Below, in pieces: positions 1 to 9,217 of a DNA stretch of 64,000 nt. Made by a program: the position numbers and the translations under genes. The notes under the pieces were generated by a model. It did not search any database and had not been told where the DNA came from. It worked only from the letters and a program-made list of their open reading frames with translations. The first letter of the stretch is position 1. Every line of letters begins with the position of its first letter. The stretch is from JAAYJR01 sp964545315 (GTDB lineage Bacteria > Bacteroidota > Bacteroidia > Bacteroidales > Prolixibacteraceae): NCBI GenBank assembly GCA_964545315.1, contig CAZJGI010000001.1, positions 62,001 to 126,000 on the forward strand. The letters are read 5' to 3'.

Positions 1-885
1 AAATTCATGCGATGCAAATCCATAATAACCAATTGAAGAGGTCACAAGGTCAAATGAGTAACCTAAATTCAATCCATTAAACATTTCAAGGCCCAACAAA
101 AGGGCAACAGCATCATTCATTCTGAATGAAAGACCTCCCCAGAACCTGTCATCATAAACAATATTAGCATTTACATCCATCTGCCATCCGGCGAGGTCTG
201 TTTTAATAAAAACTGATGGCCGTACCTCAAATAACGGGTCTCCCAGTTTAATATTGTATCCTCCCATTAAATAATAATGTCTTGACAAATATGCACTTAC
301 TAATTCTGCATATTGGATCGGTGCCTGATTAAGATGAGTAACTGATAATCCCAGGTAATATTGATTTGATGACAGGTAAAGACCTGCACCTATATCAAAG
401 GCCATCTGACTTACCTCTCCCTGAGGAATATACGGGTCAGATCCAGGTTGTGTATATATCCCCAGATTGTCATCATCAGGTATCTCCCATTTACCATTAA
501 GGCTCTTATTAAAAAAGCCCAGTGAGATCCCAATTCCCAATCTGCCAAGAGTCAATTCAGTCTTGTATGCATAACTTGCATTTACCGATATGTTCTTTTC
601 AAATCCCAATTGATCATTTATAATATTTAATCCAAGTCCGCCAGGATTTCCAAAAATATCTGTAGCTGCATCTAAAGCAAAGACAGTTGTTTTCGGAGCT
701 CCTTCCATCCCTTCCCATTGATAACGTTTCAAGATAATACCATTAATTGCATCTTCTGCGCCAGCAAATCCCGGATTAACTCCTAACTTGTAAAACATAT
801 TGTTAGTAAACTGAGGATCCTGCTGACCAAAAGCCAACAAATTAAATATAATTAACAAATATAAGAAAGAAAATAATTTTTTCAT
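1..885 (-). CDS. PorP/SprF-family type IX secretion membrane protein (C-terminus off window)
   Basis: The reading frame is open from an ATG at 885 down to base 1, giving 295 residues and no stop, so the C-terminus lies outside the window. It starts with a Sec signal peptide (MKKLFSFLYLLIIFNLLAFG) followed directly by the family hallmark DPQFTNNMFYKL and NPGFAG; the rest alternates short hydrophobic and turn segments as in an outer-membrane beta-barrel. PorP/SprF proteins are outer-membrane parts of, or substrate-attachment partners for, the type IX secretion system. In many Bacteroidota a porP gene leads a porKLMN/gldKLMN operon next to topA; on this strand those genes would lie to the left of base 1, but this cannot be seen. 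The family assignment is firm; the exact role within T9SS is inferred. Confidence 0.88.
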   Translation of the reverse strand, partial: MKKLFSFLYLLIIFNLLAFGQQDPQFTNNMFYKLGVNPGFAGAEDAINGIILKRYQWEGMEGAPKTTVFALDAATDIFGNPGGLGLNIINDQLGFEKNISVNASYAYKTELTLGRLGIGISLGFFNKSLNGKWEIPDDDNLGIYTQPGSDPYIPQGEVSQMAFDIGAGLYLSSNQYYLGLSVTHLNQAPIQYAELVSAYLSRHYYLMGGYNIKLGDPLFEVRPSVFIKTDLAGWQMDVNANIVYDDRFWGGLSFRMNDAVALLLGLEMFNGLNLGYSFDLVTSSIGYYGFASHEF

Positions 886-1002
886 ACTCCTTTATACACA
901 CCAAATGTGCTAAATTTTCAAACCTTGTTAAAGAAATAAAAAAATTGTCATTTACAACTAACTTATTTATCCCGGTTTGCAAAAAACGCGTTCATTTTCT
1001 TA

Positions 1003-2145
1003 TTATTTTGATAAATCATCCATTTTTTGCATAATTTTTATCCAGCGCCCGGGAATTTCATTGTCAGATGCCTTCCTGTAATCATTTTCCGAACAGGCTA
1101 TTAATATTTTCTCTCCTGATATTGAATTGATTTCAAACCACCATCTGCCGGTTAAGGTCTCCCGTAAAAAAACCATTGGTTGTTCAAGACCACTTATCTC
1201 AACTTTATATTCCAGCATCTCACCTGATTCTGACCGGTATGAATGACCATCAATAAAATACCAAATGATTTCAGATGCCAGTTTAAGTGTTTGATCATAA
1301 TTATCTTCATCAGGATATATTTCAAATAAGCCTAATACCTTAAGCCGGTTACTTAAACCTGCATAACGAGATAACTGACAAACCTCTTCACCTCTTAATC
1401 CATTGGGATTTTTTTGAATTGTAGCGGGGGCAAAACCAAAACTGACAACTCCCATGTCGATTGAAAATACATCTGTATCCCGCAAAACAGGTTCAGCCAG
1501 TAAAAAATCATCCCGCAACCTGCCCAACCTGAGATATTCACCTGAAATACCTGTTTTTCTGATCAAATATTCTCCCACCAAATGATTTTGAAATCCTAAA
1601 AGGTTAAATTGAAAAATATCCGGTCTGTTTCTGAATATCCTGCTAAGAAAGTTAGTGTGGGAAAATTGCTCAGTACCTCTCTTTACGTCAAACTGACCAT
1701 CAGCTAATGTAAGGGTAAAAAATCTGTTTTTTGTATATGCCTCACATATGCCGGAAGTTAAATCATGGCTTCCTCCGATAACAACGGTACGGATATCCTT
1801 TTCATTGAAATAATCAATAATATCTCTCAGCGCTAAATATGTCCCCTTTTTTGAGCTGGCTGGTTTAAGATTACCAAAATCAATAATTTTCAATTGCTTA
1901 TCATTACAGGCAAGCTTATATAAATAACCTCTTATTCTGTCCGGAACAGACTTTTTGCCCTCCTGGCATTCACCATTGACAAAGGGGGCACCTATAATTG
2001 CAATATCCAATTCATGTAAATCTGTCCAATCGATATTTTCAATCGTTTTTACAATGGAGGCTCCCAATGAGTACTTAAAAAATTTTTCGTTGATGTTGGC
2101 ATAAACTGAAAAATCAACAGGATAAAAATAGTCTCGGATATCCAT
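1003..2145 (-). CDS. Arginase/formimidoylglutamase-fold protein lacking the metal-binding residues
   Basis: 380 residues with the ureohydrolase fold (residues about 45-310). The three signature motifs are recognisable but changed: GGSHD at 124-128 replaces GGDHS, ADGQFD at 148-153 replaces DAHxD, and SIDMGVV at 228-234 replaces SxDxDxxDP. Most Mn2+ ligands of arginase, agmatinase or HutG are therefore absent, so hydrolase activity is unlikely although databases usually label the family formimidoylglutamase. A C-terminal segment (about 310-380) with GRWWFEI is outside the catalytic fold. It lies 4 bp downstream of topA on the same strand and before the PorP-like gene, so it is probably cotranscribed with them. 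I recall the same order (degenerate ureohydrolase beside topA and gliding/T9SS genes) in flavobacteria. A binding, regulatory or scaffold role is inference. Confidence 0.8.
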   Translation of the reverse strand: MDIRDYFYPVDFSVYANINEKFFKYSLGASIVKTIENIDWTDLHELDIAIIGAPFVNGECQEGKKSVPDRIRGYLYKLACNDKQLKIIDFGNLKPASSKKGTYLALRDIIDYFNEKDIRTVVIGGSHDLTSGICEAYTKNRFFTLTLADGQFDVKRGTEQFSHTNFLSRIFRNRPDIFQFNLLGFQNHLVGEYLIRKTGISGEYLRLGRLRDDFLLAEPVLRDTDVFSIDMGVVSFGFAPATIQKNPNGLRGEEVCQLSRYAGLSNRLKVLGLFEIYPDEDNYDQTLKLASEIIWYFIDGHSYRSESGEMLEYKVEISGLEQPMVFLRETLTGRWWFEINSISGEKILIACSENDYRKASDNEIPGRWIKIMQKMDDLSK

Positions 2146-2149
2146 TTAT

Positions 2150-4492
2150 CTATTTCTTTTTTCTTGTTGTCCTTTTTGGTTTTGCAGAGGATACTTCATC
2201 TATTATCTTTTTACAATCTTCCAATAACAGTTCTTCTGCATTTAATTTTTTGGGAATCTTATAATTTTTCTTCTTATATGAAATATAGGGACCCCATCTT
2301 CCATTAAGAATTTTAATTTCGGGTTCTGAATCAAAGGTCTTGATCACAGCCTTTATGTCTTTTTCTCTTTTTAATTCTATAAGTTCGATTGCACGGCTTA
2401 AAGTAATTGTAAAAGGATCATCATCCCTTTTAAGTGAAACAAATTTATTATCATGTCGTACATAAGGGCCAAATCTTCCGACATTTACAGTAACCTTTTT
2501 ATTCTCAAAATCACCAAGTTCACGGGGGAGTTCAAAAAGTTTCATTACCTCCTCCAGAGTAATAGTTTCAATATGTTGCCCAGGAGGCAGACTGGCGAAT
2601 TGTGGTTTTGTATCCCCGGAATCGCTTGATGATTCACCCAACTGTGCCACAGCACCGAAACGTCCTATCTTCACCGAGACCTGTTTACCTGTGGCAGGAT
2701 CAGTACCCAGGATACGTTCTCCCCTGGAGCGCTCAGAATTCTTTAAAACACTCTCAACCTGTCCGTGAAACGGCCGGTAAAATTCATCGATCATTTTATT
2801 CCAGGCCTTATCTCCAACAGCAATATCATCAAACTCCTTTTCAACACTGGCTGTAAAATTATAATCCATTATTTGTTCAAAATTATCCATCAAAAAATCA
2901 TTTACAACCATACCTGTATCAGTAGGGAAAAGCTTTGATTTCTCTGATCCTGAAATTTCAGTCTTCCTGTGTTCAGATATTTTATCGCCTTTTAAGATCA
3001 ACATATCATAATTCCTTTCAAAACCCGGCCTGTCCTCTTTAACAACATAATTCCTGTTTTGAATAGTAGTAATTGTGGGCGCATAAGTAGAAGGTCTTCC
3101 AATACCCAGTTCTTCGAGCCTTTTCACTAATGATGCTTCAGTATATCTTGGCGGACGTTGAGAAAAACGTTGTGTTGCAATAACTGAATCCATTTTAAGC
3201 ACATCACTAATCTTTAACGGTGGAATAATCTGCTGATTATTTTGATTATTGGAACTGTCATCTTCAGAAGACTCCATATAAACTTTCAGAAATCCATCAA
3301 AAACAATCACTTCTCCTGTTGCAACAAATTTTTCAGGTAGGTCTGAAACGGCAATAGTGGCAACCGTCCTTTCTAAAATTGCATCCTCCATTTGAGAAGC
3401 TATAGTACGTTTCCATATCAACTCATATAATCTTTTTTCCTGAGAGGTGCCCTCTACGGATTCGTTATCAATATATGTTGGACGTATAGCTTCATGAGCT
3501 TCCTGTGCACCTTTTGACTTTGTTTTATACTTTCTTATTTTAAGATATTTTTCACCATGCAGATCAATAATTTTCTTACTCGCAGTATTTAATGCCAGGT
3601 TAGAAAGATTTACCGAGTCGGTACGCATATACGTTATTTTTCCGCTTTCGTACAACCGCTGTGCTATTGCCATAGTCTGGGAAACTGAAAATCCCAGTTT
3701 TCTGCTTGCTTCCTGCTGAAGAGTCGATGTTGTGAAAGGTTGGGCCGGAGACCTTTTGGAAGGTTTCTTTTCTACATTTTCAACTGTAAAACGGGCTGAT
3801 CTGCATCTTTCCAGAAATGAATATGCATCTTTTTTATTAGTGAATTTCTTTGACAACTCAGCTTTTAAATCTATTAAGTTGCCATTCTCATCATTTACTT
3901 TAAACAAGGCAGTAACTCTAAATGATGATTCACTTTTAAAATTAATAATTTCACGTTCCCTTTCCACAATCAAACGAACAGCTACCGACTGGACGCGTCC
4001 GGCAGAAAGGGCCGGTTTGACTTTTTTCCATAGTACCGGTGAAACCTCAAAGCCCACAATTCGGTCAAGCACCCTCCTGGCTTGCTGTGCATTCACCAGA
4101 TTTTCATCAATTGACCTCGGATTCTTTATAGCTTTCTGAATGGCATCAGGAGTTATCTCATGAAATACAATCCTTTTTATCTTTTTCTCATTCAGGTTAA
4201 GCACCTCCTTCAGATGCCAGGCTATTGCTTCACCCTCTCTGTCCTCATCAGAAGCAAGCCAAACAATAGTGGCTTCTTTTGATAACTTTTTTAATTCAGC
4301 TACTATTTTCCTTTTGTCCTGGGTAATTATGTATTTGGGCTGATAATTATTACTTACATCGATACCGAAGTCTTTTTTTTGCAAATCCCTTATGTGGCCC
4401 ATACAAGATGTAACCAAATATCCTTTCCCCAAAAATTTTTCTATTGTTTTAGCTTTTGCCGGTGACTCTACAATTACTAAGTTTTCATGCAT
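2150..4492 (-). CDS. topA: DNA topoisomerase I (type IA)
   Basis: Type IA topoisomerase that relaxes negative supercoils through a transient 5'-phosphotyrosyl link. An N-terminal TOPRIM domain (LVIVESPAKAKTIEKF, with DEDREGEAIAWHL further on) is followed by SAGRVQSVAVRLIVERE and the active-site segment ITYMRTDS, in which Tyr is about residue 288 counted from the preferred start. The C-terminus has Toprim_C repeats (RFGPYVRH, RWGPYISY) and a basic tail instead of the Cys4 zinc fingers of E. coli TopA, as is usual in Bacteroidota. I start it at the ATG at 4492 (MHENLVIVESP), not at the ATG 33 bases upstream (4525), because family members start just before LVIVES. It is probably the first gene of a leftward operon with the degenerate ureohydrolase. 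Confidence 0.96.
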   Translation of the reverse strand: MHENLVIVESPAKAKTIEKFLGKGYLVTSCMGHIRDLQKKDFGIDVSNNYQPKYIITQDKRKIVAELKKLSKEATIVWLASDEDREGEAIAWHLKEVLNLNEKKIKRIVFHEITPDAIQKAIKNPRSIDENLVNAQQARRVLDRIVGFEVSPVLWKKVKPALSAGRVQSVAVRLIVEREREIINFKSESSFRVTALFKVNDENGNLIDLKAELSKKFTNKKDAYSFLERCRSARFTVENVEKKPSKRSPAQPFTTSTLQQEASRKLGFSVSQTMAIAQRLYESGKITYMRTDSVNLSNLALNTASKKIIDLHGEKYLKIRKYKTKSKGAQEAHEAIRPTYIDNESVEGTSQEKRLYELIWKRTIASQMEDAILERTVATIAVSDLPEKFVATGEVIVFDGFLKVYMESSEDDSSNNQNNQQIIPPLKISDVLKMDSVIATQRFSQRPPRYTEASLVKRLEELGIGRPSTYAPTITTIQNRNYVVKEDRPGFERNYDMLILKGDKISEHRKTEISGSEKSKLFPTDTGMVVNDFLMDNFEQIMDYNFTASVEKEFDDIAVGDKAWNKMIDEFYRPFHGQVESVLKNSERSRGERILGTDPATGKQVSVKIGRFGAVAQLGESSSDSGDTKPQFASLPPGQHIETITLEEVMKLFELPRELGDFENKKVTVNVGRFGPYVRHDNKFVSLKRDDDPFTITLSRAIELIELKREKDIKAVIKTFDSEPEIKILNGRWGPYISYKKKNYKIPKKLNAEELLLEDCKKIIDEVSSAKPKRTTRKKK

Positions 4493-4668
4493 ATAATTCT
4501 GCTGTTTTTTTAAAAATTTCTGCAAATTAAAGAAATTGAAATGCTTTGATCAAATAATACTTTGTTTATTTTTAATCTATTTATTTGATAGTGATTAATT
4601 TAATTTTAAAAAAATAAAATATATTTTAAACCGTTGCAGTTTAAAAAATATTCCACAAAGGAAACAAT

Positions 4669-4676
4669 TATATTTG
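4669..4676 (+). promoter_or_regulatory. Bacteroidota -7 promoter element for the PBP1A gene
   Basis: TATATTTG matches TAnnTTTG exactly and lies 23 bases before the ATG at 4700. The 207-base topA/PBP spacer is otherwise AT-rich and shows no gene. No convincing -33 TTG was found at the usual distance. Confidence 0.45.
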
Positions 4677-4699
4677 CTAAATTATTTTATTACTAAAGC

Positions 4700-7051
4700 A
4701 TGTCTGAAAATAGTATTGACAAAACAAAGAAATATATTAAATGGTTCTGGTCTTTATTCGGTTTGACCGTAGCAGGGATATTACTTCTTTTCTTCCTTAT
4801 TGCCAAAGGATTTGTAGGATTTATGCCAACATTCGAGGAATTGGAAAATCCTCAGAATATTCTGGCATCCGAAATATTTTCATCTGATGGAAAAATAATT
4901 GATAAATACTTCATAAGTGAAAACCGAACATATGTAGATTACGAAAATCTGCCTCAATATCTGATAGATGCACTTATTTCCACAGAGGATATCCGTTTTT
5001 ACAGGCACTCAGGTATAGACCTTCGCGGTTTGTTACGTGTAATAAAAGGTATTTTATCAGGGGATACCAGTTCCGGAGGAGGCAGCACAATAAGCCAGCA
5101 GCTTGCAAAAATGCTATTCCCCCGTGAAAATTTTTCCAATAAACTGCAACTGGTATTGCGTAAATTCAAGGAATGGGTAATAGCTGTTAAGCTGGAAAGA
5201 AGTTATACCAAAGAAGAGATTATTTTAATGTACCTTAATAAATATGATTTTCTCAACCTTGCTGTTGGTATTAAATCAGCTTCTACTGTATATTTCAGCC
5301 TTCCTCCCGATTCGCTCCATCTTCACCAGGCAGCGATGCTTGTCGGAATGGCAAAAAATTCATCACTTTATAATCCAATTCGCAGGCCTGAACTGGTAAA
5401 ACAACGGAGAAATATCGTTATTAACCAGATGAGAAAATATGGTTACATAACAAAATCGGAACGTGATTCAATCAAACAACTTCCACTTGATCTTGAATAT
5501 CAGGCAGTTGACTACAAAAGTGGCCCGGCGCCATATTTTCGTGAATATTTGAGGCTCACACTTACTGCCCAAAAACCGGACAGAAAAAATTATGCCTCAT
5601 GGCAATACCAGGAATATAGAGAGGATTCTACAGAATGGGTAACTAATCCGTTATTCGGCTGGTGTAACAAAAATGTAAAGCCTTCAGGTGAAAATTATAA
5701 TCTTTATAACGATGGCTTAAAAATCTTTTCAACAATAGATTCACGAATGCAAAAATATGCTGTCGAATCCCTTGAATATCATCTTAAAAATAACCTTCAG
5801 CCTGAATTTGACGGTGGAATGAAATATTTGAAAAATCCTCCCTTCGCAGATAATATGACCCCCGGTGAGGTTGAAGATTTAATCAACATGGAAATACGAA
5901 AATCAGAAAGATACCGTGTGTTAAATGCCGGTGGCAAAAATTTCAGGGAGATAAAATCAAATTTCAACAAACCGGTTGAAATGACCATTTTTTCATGGAA
6001 AGGTGAGATCGATACCCTGATGTCGCCTTTGGATTCCATAAAATGGTATCTGCGCTTATTCCGCAGTTCTTTTATGGCTATGGAACCTGAAACCGGCCAG
6101 GTGAAGGCTTACGTCGGAGGGCCTAATTATAAATATTTTATGTATGACATGGTTAAAAAAGGAAAAAGACAGGTTGGTTCAACCATGAAACCTTTCCTTT
6201 ATACACTTGCTATGCAAAACGGATTAACCCCTTGTACAAAAGTTCCATATGTAACTCAGCAGTTTCAATTACCCGATGGTACTATTTGGGAGCCAAAAGA
6301 TGCCGAACTGGACGATGAAAATGAAGGAAGACTTGTTACCCTTAAGTGGGGACTGGCAAATTCAAGGAATAAAATCTCAGCATGGGTGATGAAACAATAT
6401 ACACCCCTTGCCGTAGTCGAAATGATGAAACGCCTCGGGGTATACAGTCCGCTTGATCCTGTCCCTTCAATTTTCCTCGGGCCTTCTGATATTTCCTTAT
6501 ATGAAATGGTAGGGGCATTTAATACTTACGGTAATAAGGGTGTGTTTGTAAAACCCTATTTTGTTACCAGGATCGAAGATCGCTATGGTAATGTTCTTGC
6601 AACTTTTCAGCCTGAAAGACATGATGCAATCGACGAGCAAACAGCCTACCTGATGCTAAACCTTTTACGGGCAGTTATTGATGAGGGCACCGGCATAAGA
6701 CTTAGATTCAGGGAAGGTTATGGTCAATTTAAAATGCCGATTGCAGGAAAAACCGGAACTACTCAAAACCATTCCGACGGCTGGTTTATGGGTATTACCC
6801 CCAAACTTACGGCAGGAGTATGGACAGGCGCCGACCTGAGAAGTATTCACTTCCGGTATATTTCTTCAGGACAGGGAGCCAATATGGCACTTCCAATATG
6901 GGGATATTTTATGAAAAAAGTATTGGCAGATAAATCATTGGGTATAACGGAAGATATGACATTTCAAAAGCCTGAAAATTTTAATATTAATCTTGATTGC
7001 GATGACGATATCCAAAAGAGAGAACCCTCAAATTTTAATGATTTTTTCTGA
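4700..7051 (+). CDS. Penicillin-binding protein 1A (transglycosylase/transpeptidase)
   Basis: Bifunctional class A PBP that polymerises lipid II and cross-links peptidoglycan at the outer face of the inner membrane. A short cytoplasmic tail and one membrane anchor (about 14-37) precede the GT51 domain, with EDIRFYRHSGID (catalytic Glu) and GGSTISQQLAK. The transpeptidase domain carries the SxxK box STMK (nucleophile Ser494, Lys497), an SRN box in ANSRNK and the KTGT box at about 684. The length of 783 residues is normal for the family. All motifs are intact, so the enzyme should be functional. It is divergent from topA, and its 3' end overlaps the convergent GntR gene by 17 bp. Confidence 0.95.
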   Translation: MSENSIDKTKKYIKWFWSLFGLTVAGILLLFFLIAKGFVGFMPTFEELENPQNILASEIFSSDGKIIDKYFISENRTYVDYENLPQYLIDALISTEDIRFYRHSGIDLRGLLRVIKGILSGDTSSGGGSTISQQLAKMLFPRENFSNKLQLVLRKFKEWVIAVKLERSYTKEEIILMYLNKYDFLNLAVGIKSASTVYFSLPPDSLHLHQAAMLVGMAKNSSLYNPIRRPELVKQRRNIVINQMRKYGYITKSERDSIKQLPLDLEYQAVDYKSGPAPYFREYLRLTLTAQKPDRKNYASWQYQEYREDSTEWVTNPLFGWCNKNVKPSGENYNLYNDGLKIFSTIDSRMQKYAVESLEYHLKNNLQPEFDGGMKYLKNPPFADNMTPGEVEDLINMEIRKSERYRVLNAGGKNFREIKSNFNKPVEMTIFSWKGEIDTLMSPLDSIKWYLRLFRSSFMAMEPETGQVKAYVGGPNYKYFMYDMVKKGKRQVGSTMKPFLYTLAMQNGLTPCTKVPYVTQQFQLPDGTIWEPKDAELDDENEGRLVTLKWGLANSRNKISAWVMKQYTPLAVVEMMKRLGVYSPLDPVPSIFLGPSDISLYEMVGAFNTYGNKGVFVKPYFVTRIEDRYGNVLATFQPERHDAIDEQTAYLMLNLLRAVIDEGTGIRLRFREGYGQFKMPIAGKTGTTQNHSDGWFMGITPKLTAGVWTGADLRSIHFRYISSGQGANMALPIWGYFMKKVLADKSLGITEDMTFQKPENFNINLDCDDDIQKREPSNFNDFF

Positions 7052-7808
7052 ATGAACTGATAAGTACAGGTTTCGTGGAAATGGAAAACTTATACCTGTC
7101 ACCCCTGTAATATGATCTCTCAATCTCAACTACTTTGTTCCCTGTACAAATAATAACTCCATCCAGGACAAATAGTGACAACGGATCATCATTCTGAAAA
7201 TAATTGTCCTTTTCGCCATTACAGACTATCGAACTGCCTATTGTCCTTTCAGTATTCTCCAAAACTAAATGATATTTTTCTTCATAATATTTAATAAGGG
7301 AATGCTCCATATCCAGCTTGTGAATGTTTGGACATAAAGTAAGAGATATATACCTGGTCTCGTCTTTTAATAAAATGTCATCGGCATATCTAAGCCTCCT
7401 TATCTTCAAAACCTGACCTTCTATTATATAATGACGGTTATTTATACTGGATGAAATTCCGTTTTCTAAAATTGTTTTTTCCAAAGTTATATTCTTTGGT
7501 GTAAAACCTTCCTTAATAAGATTATCGGTAAAACTTTCCCTCATCGCATTAAATGATCCCAAAATCCTGGTAAGCCGCCTGTCTTCCGATCTGTTTAATA
7601 CAAAAGTGCCCTTGCCTTTTATCCTTTTTGCCCAACCTTTCATTTCAACTTCCAAAAGACTTTTTCTGGCTGTTGTATTACTAACAGAATATTTCTTTAT
7701 GAGTTCATTTTCAGAAGGCACTTTGTCACCGGGCAACAATTCACCTGATTCTATTTTCCTGATGATTTCCCGACTGATTGAAATATATTTTGGATTAACT
7801 TTTAACAT
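7035..7808 (-). CDS. GntR-family (HutC/UTRA type) transcriptional regulator
   Basis: 257 residues. The N-terminal winged helix (about 5-75) has the GntR pattern SGELLPGDKVPSENEL, followed by NTTARKSLLEVEMKGWAKRIKGKGTFV, and the rest fits a UTRA ligand-binding domain that senses a small effector, often a sugar or sugar phosphate. It is divergent from the MFS transporter that opens the glycoside locus, 107 bp apart, so it is the likely local regulator. The intergenic region holds an imperfect inverted repeat ACAAAT-N10-ATTTGT (7839-7860) that could be an operator, but this is weak. The ligand is unknown. Confidence 0.88.
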   Translation of the reverse strand: MLKVNPKYISISREIIRKIESGELLPGDKVPSENELIKKYSVSNTTARKSLLEVEMKGWAKRIKGKGTFVLNRSEDRRLTRILGSFNAMRESFTDNLIKEGFTPKNITLEKTILENGISSSINNRHYIIEGQVLKIRRLRYADDILLKDETRYISLTLCPNIHKLDMEHSLIKYYEEKYHLVLENTERTIGSSIVCNGEKDNYFQNDDPLSLFVLDGVIICTGNKVVEIERSYYRGDRYKFSISTKPVLISSFRKNH

Positions 7809-7914
7809 TCCTGCTAAATAACCATTTAATTATTAAAAACAAATTAATAAAAGTATTTGTATTTCATAAAAATATTATTTTTCTTTAGATAAAAAAACTT
7901 AGTGCGTTAAGCTT

Positions 7915-9156
7915 GTGGATAAAACTATCAAATATAGTTACCGGGCAATAGTAATTCTACTGTTGTTAGCTACAGCTCAAAGTTTTATGGATAGACAGGT
8001 ATTGTCTGTATCCATACTGGTTATAAGAGAAGATTTAAATATCAGTGATGTTCAATATGGATTCATTAACGCGGCATTTCTTGTCAGTTATGCCATAATG
8101 TTTACCATAGGTGGGATTTTAATTGACAGATATGGCAGCAGACTGGGTCTTGCTGTTTCCGTTGGGGTATGGTCATTTGCATCTTTGTTGCATGCCATAT
8201 CAGGCAGTGCTTTTCATTTTGGTTTTTTCAGATTTTTACTGGGGGTTGGGGAAGGAGGCGCATTCCCGGGGGCTGTGAAGGCTGTTTCAGAATATGTACC
8301 TAAAAAAAAGCAGGCTTTTGCAAATGGCATTGCTATTGGTGGTGCAGCCTTTGGCGCTGTCATCGCTCCTCCGCTTACAGTCTTTCTTTTATCAGAAACA
8401 AGCTGGCGAGCGGTTTTTATTTTCTGCGGTGTTACAGGTTTCATATGGATGATAGGATGGTTTAAATATGCAAAAAAATTACCTTCTTTAAATGCTAAAG
8501 ATATTAACATCGGACTATCTTTTAAAAGTGAAAACCAAGGCCTGGGAATAAAAAAACTGCTATCAGAAAAAGCTGTATTTATTTTTATTATCATCCGGTT
8601 TATCCTTGATCCTATTTTCTACTTTTATATGTTTTGGATTCCTGCCTATTTGAGCGATGTTCACGGACTATCACTTAACCTTATTGGAAATATTTTATGG
8701 ATACCTTTCATGGCATTGGGGATTGCAAACATTTTTGGGGGATGGATATCTGATTACGTATATAATAAAACCGGCAACCTGGATTTCTCCCGTAAGATAA
8801 TAATGGGTATTGCAGCCTTGTTGACTATTCCGCTTATTTTTACGGGAACAATAAATTCTTATATAGTCATTTTGATATTGATGGTACTTGCATTCTTTGC
8901 TCATGGGCTATGGATTACTAACTATATCACTGCAATAGGAGATATTTACGGAAAATACAATACCTCATCAATTGTAGGATTTTCCGGAACAGCCGGAGCA
9001 GTATCCTCTATGATAATTAATCCCTTGACAGGGCTGATTGTTTCTACCTGGTCTTATAATCCGCTTTGGATCTATGCAGGAATAATGTATCCTGTAGCAT
9101 TTATTATATTATTATTTTTTATACCTAAGATTAAGCCCATGAGCTTAGGAAAATGA
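7915..9156 (+). CDS. MFS transporter, anion:cation symporter type (hexuronate/sugar-acid ExuT-like)
   Basis: 413 residues with about 12 membrane segments. The N-terminal block SFMDRQVLSVSILVIREDL and the loop GGILIDRYGSRLG resemble ExuT/UhpT-like members of the ACS family, which import sugar acids or related anions by H+ or Na+ symport across the inner membrane. The start is GTG at 7915; the next ATG (7987) would cut into the first membrane helix. It is the first gene of a rightward run containing a sugar isomerase and rhamnosidases, so the substrate is probably a sugar, sugar acid or small glycoside released by those lipoproteins. The exact substrate cannot be read from sequence. Confidence 0.85.
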   Translation: MDKTIKYSYRAIVILLLLATAQSFMDRQVLSVSILVIREDLNISDVQYGFINAAFLVSYAIMFTIGGILIDRYGSRLGLAVSVGVWSFASLLHAISGSAFHFGFFRFLLGVGEGGAFPGAVKAVSEYVPKKKQAFANGIAIGGAAFGAVIAPPLTVFLLSETSWRAVFIFCGVTGFIWMIGWFKYAKKLPSLNAKDINIGLSFKSENQGLGIKKLLSEKAVFIFIIIRFILDPIFYFYMFWIPAYLSDVHGLSLNLIGNILWIPFMALGIANIFGGWISDYVYNKTGNLDFSRKIIMGIAALLTIPLIFTGTINSYIVILILMVLAFFAHGLWITNYITAIGDIYGKYNTSSIVGFSGTAGAVSSMIINPLTGLIVSTWSYNPLWIYAGIMYPVAFIILLFFIPKIKPMSLGK

Positions 9157-9217
9157 TCTTTGGGCTTTTCTAAACAACCTTGTTTATTAGCTTTTTTAAA
9201 TTACTAATTATTTTATC

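Noticed and set aside
3732..4139. Opposite-strand ORF of 135 codons inside topA
   Set aside because: It is a shadow of the topA frame with no family resemblance; the same applies to the other antisense ORFs inside confident genes.
7839..7860. Inverted repeat ACAAAT-N10-ATTTGT as GntR operator
   Set aside because: The arms are short and AT-rich in an AT-rich spacer; kept only as a remark in the GntR entry.
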